Positions 10,001 to 17,828 of a stretch of 64,000 nucleotides of DNA are shown in pieces. The DNA is taken from positions 1 to 64,000 of the forward strand of contig JADHSM010000004.1 of NCBI GenBank assembly GCA_016776905.1, given 5' to 3'. Numbering within the stretch: position 1 is the first letter of the stretch; every line of letters begins with the position of its first letter. The notes below the pieces were generated by a model that saw only the letters and a program-made list of their open reading frames with translations, did no database searches and was not told where the DNA came from. The stretch comes from Planctomycetota bacterium (GTDB lineage: Bacteria > Planctomycetota > UBA8108 > UBA1146). The position numbers and the translations under genes were made by a program.

Positions 10001-11344
10001 AGGTGAATCGGGTCGTCGAACCCATGGCCGAGCAGATTCTTCGACGTGGAATGGACTTTCTGTCGATCCAAGTTCTTCGAGAGGACGTCTGATTTTTAGA
10101 CTCGGGGGTTGAACTTTGTGGTGGAGAGACAAGACCGCCTTGATCAATCCCGCTGCACCAGCGGCGGCTTTGGTATGGCCGATCTGTGACTTCACGGATC
10201 CTAGCGCAACACTTCCTGGACGTGTCCCTGATTGACGATAGATTTCATCGAGAGCTTTTAATTCGGTCGCATCTCCGACAGCAGTTCCGGTTCCGTGTGC
10301 TTCTACCATTTCGATGGTAGAGGGATTTATATCTGCTAAGGAGTAAGCGTCATTCAGTGCACGTTGTTGCCCCGGAGATGTTGGAGCGTAGATGGCGGAC
10401 CCTTTTCCGTCGGAAGAAGTTCCGACAGAGAGTAGCTTTGCATATATCCGATCTCCATCACGTTCCGCATCCGAGAGCCTCTTGAGAACAAGAACTCCGA
10501 GACCTTCGCCGAGGACGGTGCCATCTCCATCTGCATCGAAGGGGCGAGCATCGCCCGTAGCGGAGAGTGCAGGAGTCTTTGAGAAGCACATGTACATGAA
10601 AATGTCGTTAAACGTGTCAACACCACCGGTGATGACCATGTCTGAACGTCCACTTTTCAATTCCATAGAAGCTAAGTGCACTGCTGCCAATGAAGACGCA
10701 CATGCGGCATCAGTGACGCAATTTGTACCGTGGAGATCTAATCTGTTGGCAATGCGACCCGCAACGACATTACCCAATAAGCCTGGGAATGAATTTTCCT
10801 GCCAATCGACATATCCTTCAGAAATATTTCTAACAACTTCCCGAGCGACATCATCTTCGACTCCCGCTTCTCGAAGAGCTTTCCACCAATGGGGATGGCC
10901 TAGTCGAGCACCTAGGGGGACGACGAGTTCTAGTGCTCCGGTGACTCCGAGAATGACCGAGGCTTTCGAACGATCAAAAGTACGAGTGGCATCGTAGCCG
11001 GCGTCTTCGAGGGCCTGTTTGGCAGCGACGAGGCCCAATAGTTGGGAAGTATCAGTCGCTTCTAGATCACGTGGGGTAATTCCGTATTCCAAAGGATGAA
11101 AGGGAATAGGAGAGAGAAACGCTCCTCTTTTTCCATAGGTGCGGTCGGGGGAACTTTTATCGGGGTCGTGGTAGTCATCGACATCCCAATATCCGGGAGG
11201 GATCTCCTCGATATGATCTTCTCCGGATCTTAACCCAGCCCAATAGCCGTGACGATCCTGACTGCCTGGGAAGAGGCAACCGAGACCGACTATGGCAATG
11301 TCGTCTTCATTAGGTCGGGGATCATTTCCTCGAGACGCTGTCAT
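4031..11344 (-). CDS. pfaA: PUFA synthase subunit PfaA: KS-MAT-5xACP-KR-DH
   Basis: Main multidomain subunit (2437 aa) of a PUFA synthase; it loads malonyl units, extends the chain and reduces beta-keto groups. Visible in order: ketosynthase (about 14-450) with Cys215 in DAACASS and His350 in EAHGTGT; malonyl acyltransferase (about 590-880) with PGQGSQ and Ser682 in GHSFGE; five tandem ACPs with DLGIDSIKR and pantetheine-accepting Ser1138, 1245, 1348, 1449 and 1552; a ketoreductase (about 1680-2020) with VTGGARG and a Ser/Tyr region SSTTASLGRKGQSDYAAAN; a C-terminal hotdog/DH-like region (about 2170-2420). The start at 11344 is preceded by GAGGA overlapping the pfaD stop; an in-frame start at 11431 would overlap pfaD by 77 nt and is less likely. 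The 10-nt gap after pfaD and TTGA overlap with the next gene indicate one operon. Five ACPs lies within the range known for PfaA proteins. The phosphopantetheinyl transferase it needs is not in the window. Confidence 0.96.
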   Translation of the reverse strand: MTASRGNDPRPNEDDIAIVGLGCLFPGSQDRHGYWAGLRSGEDHIEEIPPGYWDVDDYHDPDKSSPDRTYGKRGAFLSPIPFHPLEYGITPRDLEATDTSQLLGLVAAKQALEDAGYDATRTFDRSKASVILGVTGALELVVPLGARLGHPHWWKALREAGVEDDVAREVVRNISEGYVDWQENSFPGLLGNVVAGRIANRLDLHGTNCVTDAACASSLAAVHLASMELKSGRSDMVITGGVDTFNDIFMYMCFSKTPALSATGDARPFDADGDGTVLGEGLGVLVLKRLSDAERDGDRIYAKLLSVGTSSDGKGSAIYAPTSPGQQRALNDAYSLADINPSTIEMVEAHGTGTAVGDATELKALDEIYRQSGTRPGSVALGSVKSQIGHTKAAAGAAGLIKAVLSLHHKVQPPSLKIRRPLEELGSTESPFHVEESARPWVRRPDSPRRAAVSSFGFGGSNFHAVLEEHSAKRAEVDWSGLADIFAFSAHSPTGLADKLSQSISNLKEDDSSDSLEASARESRNQFQPTDTDRIVITVPNGGDAKILLQQALQTLRSESSTSWSLPSGIERGNGLPNGKLAIVFPGQGSQRIQMCRSLACHFPGLLEVLDQAEASFWSPNDQKGLSEVIWPPRNWQDLDEQLQAELRRTNIAQPAIGATSLGMYRILEGLGVQGDLFAGHSFGELTALAAANRVSPSDFHQLANFRGRLMAEAGGDDAGTMLAVQLPLGELERLVHENWPHLVVANRNAPEQAVLSGPTSAIDAARKDLENRGVRCIPLPVSAAFHSNLVSSAASPFEEVLEKVRFETGTRPVYSNTTATPYPTETEDCRKMLAHQIAQPVLFKEMIEEMIRDGASTFVEVGPGKILTGLIRSIASASAKPVYAINTESDEPDGRSLARALAVIACRGHVTDLRLWKPKALSSPKERKGPVVFLRGANLKPGEGLPGKEKRAVPEAPQHLPQNIQTSAKEKAPLSDTAASNSHADAPVSKIAAQENETHSHTESTALLDQQEALMDAIEKALETRRILDAVQKNAELALEHSLSGTEIPLELKAPVKAEAQVFAEEIIETHDDVVFETPVNVSIDTPVTAPAVDSPVSSQEQSLRTFLTQVISEKTGYPTDAIGPEMDLEADLGIDSIKRVEILSALRQARPELPSLEPETLGSLRTMTALVSRFLESSPDSPVHQGSHAPVETPSVDASNSKEFGSNDSLATLLIEVVAEKTGYPVEAIGTNLDLEADLGIDSIKRVEILSSLRQRKPELTALPPETLGSLRTIDAIIEYYAGAEPEEVQHSSELTISETVSTETHDHPPHSLINTLVEIVAEKTGYPASAIGTDLDLEADLGIDSIKRVEILSALRQQDPTLPTLPPETLGSLRTIDALAKYLGSDSVSNDDSDRRSTQATSAEQSPSDDVSLIPLMVTIIAEKTGYPEDAIGIELDLEADLGIDSIKRVEILSALRQEIPELPTLAPELLGSLRSIRLLSEALSESGSAPEKETPVDLGEISPQSESTDTNLTDLTSILVRVVSEKTGYPEDAIGIDLDLEADLGIDSIKRVEILSALREHKPDLQAIPADKLGTLRSIEAISGWYTTSTESSPASTESFPAIPHAVESPLERKEEKNGSRPIVATPVITELSSLDLSSEIELDTKNSWWLICDDESIRVAVEKELSNRSVHVISLPSHSEIPSRSNDSALGGMILIGNKTTLSNDALTSFRWLREAGKRLGNDAQGHASIHLVSRMDGQFGLSGKQDCGDPNSGHLLGLARCACREWPEFVVRGIDISSETAPAVVSKTLVQEIFHGEEMEVGLHSQGRCHTLLQKEETTGTALPRLSEGDLVVVTGGARGVTAACVDALTRTVRPSLLLLGRTPEPGDEPEWARGIKDQDLESRLFQQAGTNHSPAEVRSIAKSVLQSRDIGRRIEELERWGSSVTYRSLDVRNTSDLSRTLEEARALYGPVRGLIHGAGVLSDGWIVEKSDDQFLQVWSTKIEPALQLLELFKNDDLKILNFFSSTTASLGRKGQSDYAAANEVLNQLALRESQRRPHCHVRSLGWGPWDGGMVAEGLKDLFHSEGVGLISLTEGSNIFVEKLSTESPVHQIVISPFAEDANFLETIQSWPGPDRQRKRISTTSIIETEKSVDIHQSDKKRIISSPNGSGDEMELGLEMQISCEQDPSLRHHVLHGRAVVPAALLLEWCTQVAIHRHPGLQLLGVDDFKILKGVVLDSQQSMSLSIFTGKPESTSDALYIPVEIRTTGEQGRIHAKTRVLLGDREHTSSRIAANGIATSFVYDEQLFHGESYRCITKIVGLSDSGIAFSASGTPAPGELFRSPLLPEWRIDPLRIDAIFQGLIIWSRKNAGSPCLPCAIEKLRIHRDIQSGHLETRIEIDTFDPSTASASAEILDHNGIPIMTISGAEVIIDGALEDAFSNQQLSEEAHP
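4042..4049 (-). promoter_or_regulatory. Ribosome binding site deciding the TTG start of the KS-CLF-AT gene
   Basis: The minus strand reads GGAGGAGG, a near-perfect anti-Shine-Dalgarno complement, followed by 7 nt and TTG at 4034. It sits inside the 3' end of pfaA, so translation of the two synthase subunits is probably coupled. Confidence 0.75.
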
Positions 11345-11354
11345 GAAAGAATCC

Positions 11355-13079
11355 TCACAGTGTTGATCTAAGATGTTGAATTTGATGGTCGGAATTTCCC
11401 GAAGATTGAATTTGAGGCATACGCCAGCCATTCACGGGAATTTGAAAGCCCTGTCTTTGCAGATCATGGGCTCTAAGGCAAAGAGCGGCTCCAGCCATCA
11501 ATGCGCGGGATACACGGGCGACACCTCGCCCAGCAGGGAATTCGAGTGTCGTTCCCCGAGTCCATTCATTGAAGGCTCCCATTGCGGGTCCACACCAGAT
11601 TTGATAATCGAGTGCTCTTTGAGGATCTCCACTATTTGCCCAGTCAGATGATTTACCAAGATACCATCTGAAGATCAGAGCCATCCGATGATGCGAGTCC
11701 TGCTCTGCACGCTCGATTTGTGAAGGTTCTCTTTCGAGGAAGAAGTTTCGAGTATGACTCCACACTTCCTCTAGAGGCATTCTGAAAATTTCATTTTCAA
11801 TGCGTTGGCGATCATTGGCGGGAATCTCATCTATCGCATCATAAGCTCTGTAGAGTTCCAGAAGTCTTCGTGCTCTCGGTCCAAACATTGTTCCTCTGCG
11901 GAGTACTTGCAGATGGACTCCCATCTCAAACATATCGGATGCTGGAGCCATGATGACATCGGCAGGTCCCGCAGTGGCCAATAGATCTCGGACTTTGGGA
12001 CTGGAACCCGACTCAGAACAAGCCTGATGGACAGAGCCGACGACGACATAGCCCGCACCTAGTGCGAATGCTGCAGCGATGGCATCGGGAGTCCCCAATC
12101 CACCTGCTGCTCCTATTCGTACCTTTGCCGTACGGTGTAGGTTTCCAGCGAGCGTATCTCTCAGTTTACAGAATGCGGGAACGAGTGTTGTCAGGGGTCT
12201 GTTGTCGGTGTGACCTCCCGAATCGGCTTCTGCAGTGAGGTCATCACAAAGAGGCCACTCTTTGGCCCATTGAGATTGTTCAGCAGTAATCTCTCCTGAA
12301 GCGAGTAATTTTCTGACGATGGGCTCTGGAGCGGGTGAAAGAAATTTACGTGCGACTTCGAGTCGAGATGCCTTCGCCATGATGGAGGTTTTCGCCCGAA
12401 CTTCTCCTCCGGGTCCTTTTTCGAGACCCTGTAAACGGAGTCTGATCAAGGGCTCGGAAATATCGAGATATGCACTGGCTTCCACATGGCGAATCTCACG
12501 AGTCGAAATCAATCGAGAGACTTCATTTTCAATCGTAGGTTCAGACGGGCTATGGATGAGATTGCAGCCCCATGGTTTGTCCGGGCAACGGGACTGAAGT
12601 TCGGAGAGCGCTTGTGCGACCTTGTCAGGTGTTTGACCTGCGGCGCCGTAGAAACCCAGACTTCCATCTCTGGACAGAGCCTCGACAAGATCAACGCTGG
12701 CAATACCGTTGGCCATCGATCCGCCCACGTACGCATGTGCCAAATGATGATCGCGCACGAAATCTGAAGAACCCATTGAAGAAGTAGGGACAGAGGGAAT
12801 CCAGCCCGATATCGGGGGAGCGGTGGTTTGTATTTCTGTAGAACTAGGAGAGAGGTGGTCCGGCGCAGATGACTTCCAGGTCCGAGGACTCTCTGCAGTT
12901 CCGCCAAGAAACCAACTTGAATTCAGATCGAAAAATGCATTTTCAAATGGGGTTTCACTCCATAAAGCGGAGGAATTCCACAATGCTTGCGGGGGAAGTC
13001 CCGGTCCTTCAGAGAGAGAATCCGATGAGTGGGATCTCTCCCCGAATTCCTTCGATTGTGATCCGAATTCGGATGCCAT
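11355..13079 (-). CDS. pfaD: PUFA synthase enoyl reductase PfaD
   Basis: Trans-acting FMN-dependent enoyl reductase (2-nitropropane dioxygenase/FabK-like TIM barrel) that reduces the enoyl-ACP double bond in selected PUFA synthase cycles. Family signatures are clear: SMANGIAS near residue 120, NLIHSPSEP, VEASAYL, the flavin-pocket stretch TAEADSGGHTDNRPL, GAAGGLGTPDA, VVGSVHQAC, and a C-terminal block with DYQIWCGPAMGAFNEW. At 574 aa from ATG 13079 it matches usual PfaD length, and GGGGAGG lies 4 nt upstream. A GTG at 13241 would add 54 residues without a ribosome binding site or a family match, so I reject it. It is the first gene of the pfa cluster, as in the myxobacterial pfa1-pfa2-pfa3 order; in Shewanella pfaD comes last. 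Confidence 0.95.
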   Translation of the reverse strand: MASEFGSQSKEFGERSHSSDSLSEGPGLPPQALWNSSALWSETPFENAFFDLNSSWFLGGTAESPRTWKSSAPDHLSPSSTEIQTTAPPISGWIPSVPTSSMGSSDFVRDHHLAHAYVGGSMANGIASVDLVEALSRDGSLGFYGAAGQTPDKVAQALSELQSRCPDKPWGCNLIHSPSEPTIENEVSRLISTREIRHVEASAYLDISEPLIRLRLQGLEKGPGGEVRAKTSIMAKASRLEVARKFLSPAPEPIVRKLLASGEITAEQSQWAKEWPLCDDLTAEADSGGHTDNRPLTTLVPAFCKLRDTLAGNLHRTAKVRIGAAGGLGTPDAIAAAFALGAGYVVVGSVHQACSESGSSPKVRDLLATAGPADVIMAPASDMFEMGVHLQVLRRGTMFGPRARRLLELYRAYDAIDEIPANDRQRIENEIFRMPLEEVWSHTRNFFLEREPSQIERAEQDSHHRMALIFRWYLGKSSDWANSGDPQRALDYQIWCGPAMGAFNEWTRGTTLEFPAGRGVARVSRALMAGAALCLRAHDLQRQGFQIPVNGWRMPQIQSSGNSDHQIQHLRSTL

Positions 13080-13271
13080 CGAGCCTCCCCATATCAATTG
13101 CTGATCCGGTCCGAAGCAGCCCGGACCACGACCCGCCAAGATACATCCGGTAACGCACCGAAGCACCCACAATGACCAGATCTGAGCCGAATATGGCGAA
13201 TTAGAAGGGGACGAATTCCGAGAATCGGGAGCAACCCTCACGAGGTGAAGGAAGCAGGATCCAGAGAGGAT
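13080..13271. other. Gap between the export operon and pfaD
   Basis: A 192-bp stretch after the stop of the beta-helix lipoprotein gene and before pfaD. A short hairpin (GGTCCG 13108-13113, CGGACC 13122-13127) has no T-run, so it is not a convincing terminator. I see no clear -35/-10 or -24/-12 promoter. Whether pfaD has its own promoter or is read from the upstream operon cannot be decided from the sequence. Confidence 0.4.
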
Positions 13272-16013
13272 CTACGGTTGGATAATCAAGTCGTATTCGA
13301 GAGGGCCTATTAAGGTCGAATCTGAGCAAGAAACCCGTAAAACCAGCACTCCATTGGTATCTGGTCCGGCTTCGACGAAAAAGGGATCGAAGAAGAAGGG
13401 CGGGGTGGCTTGACGAGTTTGAATAATTTCAGATCCGTCGGCTGAATATTGACTCAAGACGGGGGTCAAAAGTGAAGAAATTCGCTTGGCGAGAGCCTCC
13501 ACCCGGACAGGATTTGTCGTTGGGAGCTGAACTCTGATCCAGTCGATATCAGAGGAAGTCGAGAGGGATCCCTGTATGCGAAATGAGCCGCCCGAGAAGA
13601 GCGGAGTCGTCTCTAGGGAGTCATTCAATGCATCCAGGTTGATATCTTCGTCGATATGCGTTCCGACTCTATGACGGATCACTCGATAGACATCTGACCC
13701 ATTTTCTAAACCGGAATAAGGAAGCAGTCTGATCTCACAATCATCTCCGTCGACCAATCCGTCCAATTGCAACTGTAACTGATTGTCATTGATCATCAGA
13801 GTTTGAAAGTCGCTTTGATCGACGCCATTGACGTATATCCGCGCTGAATTTTTGATGTTCAGGGAGAAGGGCCGAGTGAAAACGAGAGTCAAGGTATCGG
13901 TTGTCAAAGGTGTAGCAGGAGAGGGCGTGATCGAGATCAGTTCTGTATTTCGAGGAGGATCCGCCAATGCTGGATCGGGCCCCACAAATGAGAGTGGGTT
14001 ATTTCCGCTGGGTCCCAGATTCTCAGGGAAACCATCGAGTCCGGTTACAAAAGGATTACCGCCATTCTCGGCGAGGGTCCCCGGCAACGGAGTCGAGTCT
14101 TCGTCGGGACCCTGATCCTGATTCCAAACAAAGACAGCGACAGAAGCAGAAGCGATGCTCGGAGCAGGATCCAGAGAATATTGTCCGCCTTGAAGCAAGC
14201 TGCAACTTCTCAACTGACCATCGTCGCAGATTTCAACAGTTGCTCCTGGTGTCAGATTCAGAGGAATGTCCGCCAGTAAATTACCATTGGGAAGGATCTG
14301 CCCACGGGTGTATTGACTGGGGCTTGCCAGAATCTGAGCGATTCCTACCTGGGATTGATTGGGAAGGTCGAGGGGGAGATTTGATCCTGAGATCAGGCAG
14401 TACTGAAGGTTCGAAAAGTCTGCATGACTGGCGAAATCAGAAGCAATGCTATCCTGAAGCGCTATTTGTCCTCGGTCAGCCTGAAGGGGACCGAGAAGGT
14501 TTCCTTCGAGCCAGCAGTTGGTTGCAAAAATGGAGCAGAGATCGAGTGTGGCGATCCCGAATCCGGCATTTCCTATGATGTTACAGTTTCTCACCTGAGG
14601 TTGAGATCCATTTGGAATGGAAGAAACAAGCAGTCCATCGGCGCCATTCGCACTGATCTGGCATCGTGAAATTCTGAACGCCGCAGGAGCATCTCCATCG
14701 AGGAACAATCCTGTTGCTCCGTTATCATTGATAAGGGAGTCATCTATGCGTACCCGGATATCTGTGGAATCAGATGGAGTGCTATCGACATCTATAACGA
14801 TTCCTTCAAGAGCATTTCCGGAGATGCGGCAGTTCCGTATCTTGACACGTGTTGAAGATTCTTCGATCGCACCTGGGATCAGAGGAGGGACTGCTGCAAG
14901 GTCGAGGTCGATTCCCTCGTCACCATTATTGAAAATGTTGCAGCGGGTAATCTCAATCTTTGCTTGTTTGTCAAAACCGGTATAGATCCATTGACTCTCG
15001 ATACCTTCGTTCAGATTGTTTCTAATCTCTGAATTGTCGATACGGATTTCGGGGATGCCAACAATTCTCAAACCTTCACCGTTGCAGTTTGTGATCAGGC
15101 AGTTCGCGACGAGAACCTCAATCACATTTCCTTCAAGGAAATCCGACCTAAGGTCCATGCCTTGGGTGATCGCACCTGAAAGTTGGCAACGGGTGATCCT
15201 AGAGAAAGAATCTTCTGCAAAAACACAACTCTCCGCGATCCCATTTCCTGCAAGGCTGAGTCCATCGATGCCATTGAGAGCTTCTCCGGGCCTGAGGTTT
15301 ACGAGGTCCGTTGAAAAAAGGATGCCAAATTGAGTTAAGAGTTCATCTGGATTACGAGTGAGAGGATCGAATGATTCTTCGAAACCTCCGAAAACCATCA
15401 TTCCTGGAAGAAGGAACAAGTTCTCGGGATAAAGGCCTTCGGCGACATGAAGATTGACTCCTCCCAGTGGAATACTAGAGGCAATGGCAGCTCCCATTGT
15501 AGGAAATGCACTCGCCGGAGTCAGGCCGTTAGCACCTGCAGTTGAGGCACCAGATCGAATGTACCGCACCGGATGGGGAGTCGCTGGCCAAGATGGGAAT
15601 TTGGGACTGACTTCATTGTCCTCGTCTCTAGCGAGGACCACGACATTCCAAGTTTGACCATTGACCAATCCTTCGATCATCGAGTGTGTTTCTCCTGTGA
15701 CGATTTCAGTGGGATTGGCAAAATTGATGGGGGTTCCCCTTGGGGACATGTAGATGAGGTATTCGATGAGTTCATGGGGGGTCAAATCATCGGTGGCTTG
15801 CGCCCAGCCGACTTTGAGCCAACCGTCTCCAGCGACAAGGTCATTCAGTCCCGCAAATCGGGGATGGGTGACGAGTGCTTGTCCATTCGCTCCAAGACCA
15901 CTGCCGGGTTCAATAGAGATGACGTCTATCGTCGGTCTCTCCGGAGGAGTGAATCTGCTACATCCGATAAGAATGTAGGTGAGGCATAATGTATAGGCGA
16001 AGGTTCTTAGCAT
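13272..16013 (-). CDS. Secreted lipoprotein with FN3-like domain and parallel beta-helix
   Basis: Predicted lipoprotein of 913 aa: hydrophobic N-terminus with lipobox LIGC (Cys18). Residues about 50-150 resemble a fibronectin-III-like domain. Then comes a segment with PVRYIRSG, a VNLHVAEG strand and VFGGF, followed by about 350 residues of NosD/pectate-lyase-like beta-helix coils with recurring SxIxxNxxxGI, CxIxxNxxEGI and similar turns. The C-terminal third contains SITPSPATPLTTDTLTL-type beta-sandwich sequence. Such folds bind or cleave polysaccharide, but no catalytic residue set is evident, so binding is as likely as lysis. It is the last gene of the export operon, 6 nt after the beta-barrel gene, with GAGG upstream of ATG 16013. 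It is paralogous to the lipoprotein at 28882-31296 in the first half of the protein. Confidence 0.75.
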   Translation of the reverse strand: MLRTFAYTLCLTYILIGCSRFTPPERPTIDVISIEPGSGLGANGQALVTHPRFAGLNDLVAGDGWLKVGWAQATDDLTPHELIEYLIYMSPRGTPINFANPTEIVTGETHSMIEGLVNGQTWNVVVLARDEDNEVSPKFPSWPATPHPVRYIRSGASTAGANGLTPASAFPTMGAAIASSIPLGGVNLHVAEGLYPENLFLLPGMMVFGGFEESFDPLTRNPDELLTQFGILFSTDLVNLRPGEALNGIDGLSLAGNGIAESCVFAEDSFSRITRCQLSGAITQGMDLRSDFLEGNVIEVLVANCLITNCNGEGLRIVGIPEIRIDNSEIRNNLNEGIESQWIYTGFDKQAKIEITRCNIFNNGDEGIDLDLAAVPPLIPGAIEESSTRVKIRNCRISGNALEGIVIDVDSTPSDSTDIRVRIDDSLINDNGATGLFLDGDAPAAFRISRCQISANGADGLLVSSIPNGSQPQVRNCNIIGNAGFGIATLDLCSIFATNCWLEGNLLGPLQADRGQIALQDSIASDFASHADFSNLQYCLISGSNLPLDLPNQSQVGIAQILASPSQYTRGQILPNGNLLADIPLNLTPGATVEICDDGQLRSCSLLQGGQYSLDPAPSIASASVAVFVWNQDQGPDEDSTPLPGTLAENGGNPFVTGLDGFPENLGPSGNNPLSFVGPDPALADPPRNTELISITPSPATPLTTDTLTLVFTRPFSLNIKNSARIYVNGVDQSDFQTLMINDNQLQLQLDGLVDGDDCEIRLLPYSGLENGSDVYRVIRHRVGTHIDEDINLDALNDSLETTPLFSGGSFRIQGSLSTSSDIDWIRVQLPTTNPVRVEALAKRISSLLTPVLSQYSADGSEIIQTRQATPPFFFDPFFVEAGPDTNGVLVLRVSCSDSTLIGPLEYDLIIQP

Positions 16014-16019
16014 GTGACC

Positions 16020-17828
16020 TCAAAAATAGTATTTGATCTGAACTGAGGAAAACCAACCGGAGTCTGCATCGGGACCAAATGCATCGCCTGGGAGAAAGTG
16101 ACCGACTTCAAACTCCAGATCGAATTGATCCAGAAAGTCGTTGAATCCGATCACAAGATCGATTTCTGACCCGAGATCGGTATCCAAACCATTGGGACTC
16201 GCTTTAAGTCTGGATCTTCGAAGGGAATCTGCAGCCTCTACTTGATTATATCGATGAAACACCAGATCAATGCTGCAGTTTTCCATGGGTTTAATCCCGC
16301 CACCAATGGTGAAGATGGACATATTGGAAAGTTCAGGCCTGAGTAGGACTCCGAGATATCTATAGGAAGATATTCCATAGTATCGGGAATTATTGTCCTG
16401 ATATCCCGTCTGGCGAAAATTGTTGTCGGTGCCATCGTCGGGATCAGAATCTCCTGATCCCCAAGCCCAGCCGCCAAACAGGTAAGGATTCATCGGCAAT
16501 TTATCGAATCGACGCGCCACGGAGGCATCGATTCCAAATGCTGAAATCTTGTCGAAACCGCTGACTCCATCGACATATGCTCCGTCGACCCACCAGCGGA
16601 GATCCCCATCCATGGCTCTTCCATTTGATTGGAACCCGACGAAGAAGGGCGATTCATTGAGTCTTTGAACAGGGAGGGAAGGATCGATACTTCGATCCTG
16701 AATAATATCAATGATGTAGATCGCATGCTGTGTCTTCGTTTCTGGACGCCAGCGACCCACAAAAATGTGTTGGTGACGATCTTCTATTTCAACAGGAGGA
16801 GATCCAAAAAACGAAGACCATGATGCTTCAATAGAGAACGGACCCTTTTCCCATTCGACCCGAATAGCATCGAGAGAAGTATCGTAAAACCATTCTCGAC
16901 CTTCATCGAAGTCCATTCGACCCACTTGTAAGGAGATGGGTTGTCCTCCAAGACCTCGTTGAAAATAGTAGAGTTCTTCTAGGCCCGTTTTATCTTCTGA
17001 AAGTGTGACGGCTTCGTCATCTTCTGCAGTTGTTGAATTTTTGGTACGCCCTTTTGCAAAGAGGAAGCGATCAACGTCGATAGACCATAAAGCTTGAAGT
17101 GAAAGAGACCACTCTTGATCTTCTCGATTCGCTTCTTCAAAGTCGTCGAGGTCCATGTTTTCACGTTCTTCATGTTCAAAGTAGAGTCTTCCGGAAATCC
17201 CGAGACGATCGTCTAAGAACCTTGTGCCAGTTTTTGGCCTTCTATCGTCACGGTCATAAAGAGGCACTGCTACTTTTCGAAAAATTCCTTCAGGAATCTC
17301 AGTCGAACTTCCGATACGGCATCGGATTCCATGGACTATCAATATAGAAATTCCATCTTCGTCTAATTCCTGAGCTTCGACATATCCTTCAAGCTCCAAT
17401 AGGCCCAATTTTTTTGGCTTAGGCGAGGTTTCAACTTCAATCTCAACAGCCTTGAATTGCAATGGACTGGTGAATTCGCCTTCAATTTCAACGCGCCAAC
17501 CTAGTTTTATCTCATGAAGCTCGTGAGATTCACCTTCGTTGTCAGCATCGTCAAAATCGGTGTTGTCATCGATGAGGATAGTGAATGGTCCTACCACCAT
17601 CTGCGAGTTTTCAAGATTAACTTCCCGGACGATACCTTTGATTTCTAGGAAATCAGCGTCTTCTTCTCTCACCAATTTGACAGCGTTGAGAGTCTCTCCA
17701 TCGAAGACTCCATCCACCTCTACTCGAGTACCAGGTGCGAAAAGAATCGAGTCATTTTTTTTATCGTCCTGATTTATTCCATCTTGTCCGATGGTCAATG
17801 CTAGTAGGGTGATGAAGATTAAGCTCAT
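16020..17828 (-). CDS. Alginate-export-like outer-membrane beta-barrel protein with N-terminal DUF5666-like domains
   Basis: Predicted outer-membrane protein of 602 aa. After a signal peptide (MSLIFITLLALT) there are two or three small acidic OB-like repeats (about residues 20-160) of the DUF5666 type (GTRVEVDGVFD, EIKGIVREVN, GWRVEIEGEF, LELEGYVEA). A long region of alternating amphipathic strands follows, with family-like pieces (DRLGISGRLYFE, LQVGRMDFDEGREWFYDTSLDAIRVEW), ending in the aromatic IKYYF typical of beta-barrels. This pattern fits the alginate export (AlgE-like) porin family. The start at 17828 overlaps the upstream stop as TGATG and has AAGGAG 7 nt before it; a TTG six codons upstream is less likely. 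In this operon it is a good candidate for the outer-membrane exit of the exported product. Confidence 0.75.
   Translation of the reverse strand: MSLIFITLLALTIGQDGINQDDKKNDSILFAPGTRVEVDGVFDGETLNAVKLVREEDADFLEIKGIVREVNLENSQMVVGPFTILIDDNTDFDDADNEGESHELHEIKLGWRVEIEGEFTSPLQFKAVEIEVETSPKPKKLGLLELEGYVEAQELDEDGISILIVHGIRCRIGSSTEIPEGIFRKVAVPLYDRDDRRPKTGTRFLDDRLGISGRLYFEHEERENMDLDDFEEANREDQEWSLSLQALWSIDVDRFLFAKGRTKNSTTAEDDEAVTLSEDKTGLEELYYFQRGLGGQPISLQVGRMDFDEGREWFYDTSLDAIRVEWEKGPFSIEASWSSFFGSPPVEIEDRHQHIFVGRWRPETKTQHAIYIIDIIQDRSIDPSLPVQRLNESPFFVGFQSNGRAMDGDLRWWVDGAYVDGVSGFDKISAFGIDASVARRFDKLPMNPYLFGGWAWGSGDSDPDDGTDNNFRQTGYQDNNSRYYGISSYRYLGVLLRPELSNMSIFTIGGGIKPMENCSIDLVFHRYNQVEAADSLRRSRLKASPNGLDTDLGSEIDLVIGFNDFLDQFDLEFEVGHFLPGDAFGPDADSGWFSSVQIKYYF

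Noticed and set aside
10392-10997. Plus-strand frame of 201 codons opposite the pfaA ketosynthase
   Set aside because: Ser/Pro/Arg-rich shadow of the KS domain.
13108-13127. Hairpin between the export operon and pfaD as a terminator
   Set aside because: Only a 6-bp stem and no T-run on either strand.
13080-13241. 54-residue N-terminal extension of PfaD from GTG 13241
   Set aside because: No ribosome site, and the added sequence does not match the family. The ATG at 13079 gives the normal PfaD length.
13967-14578. Plus-strand frame of 203 codons
   Set aside because: Antisense to the beta-helix lipoprotein; composition is that of a shadow frame and no ribosome site was seen.
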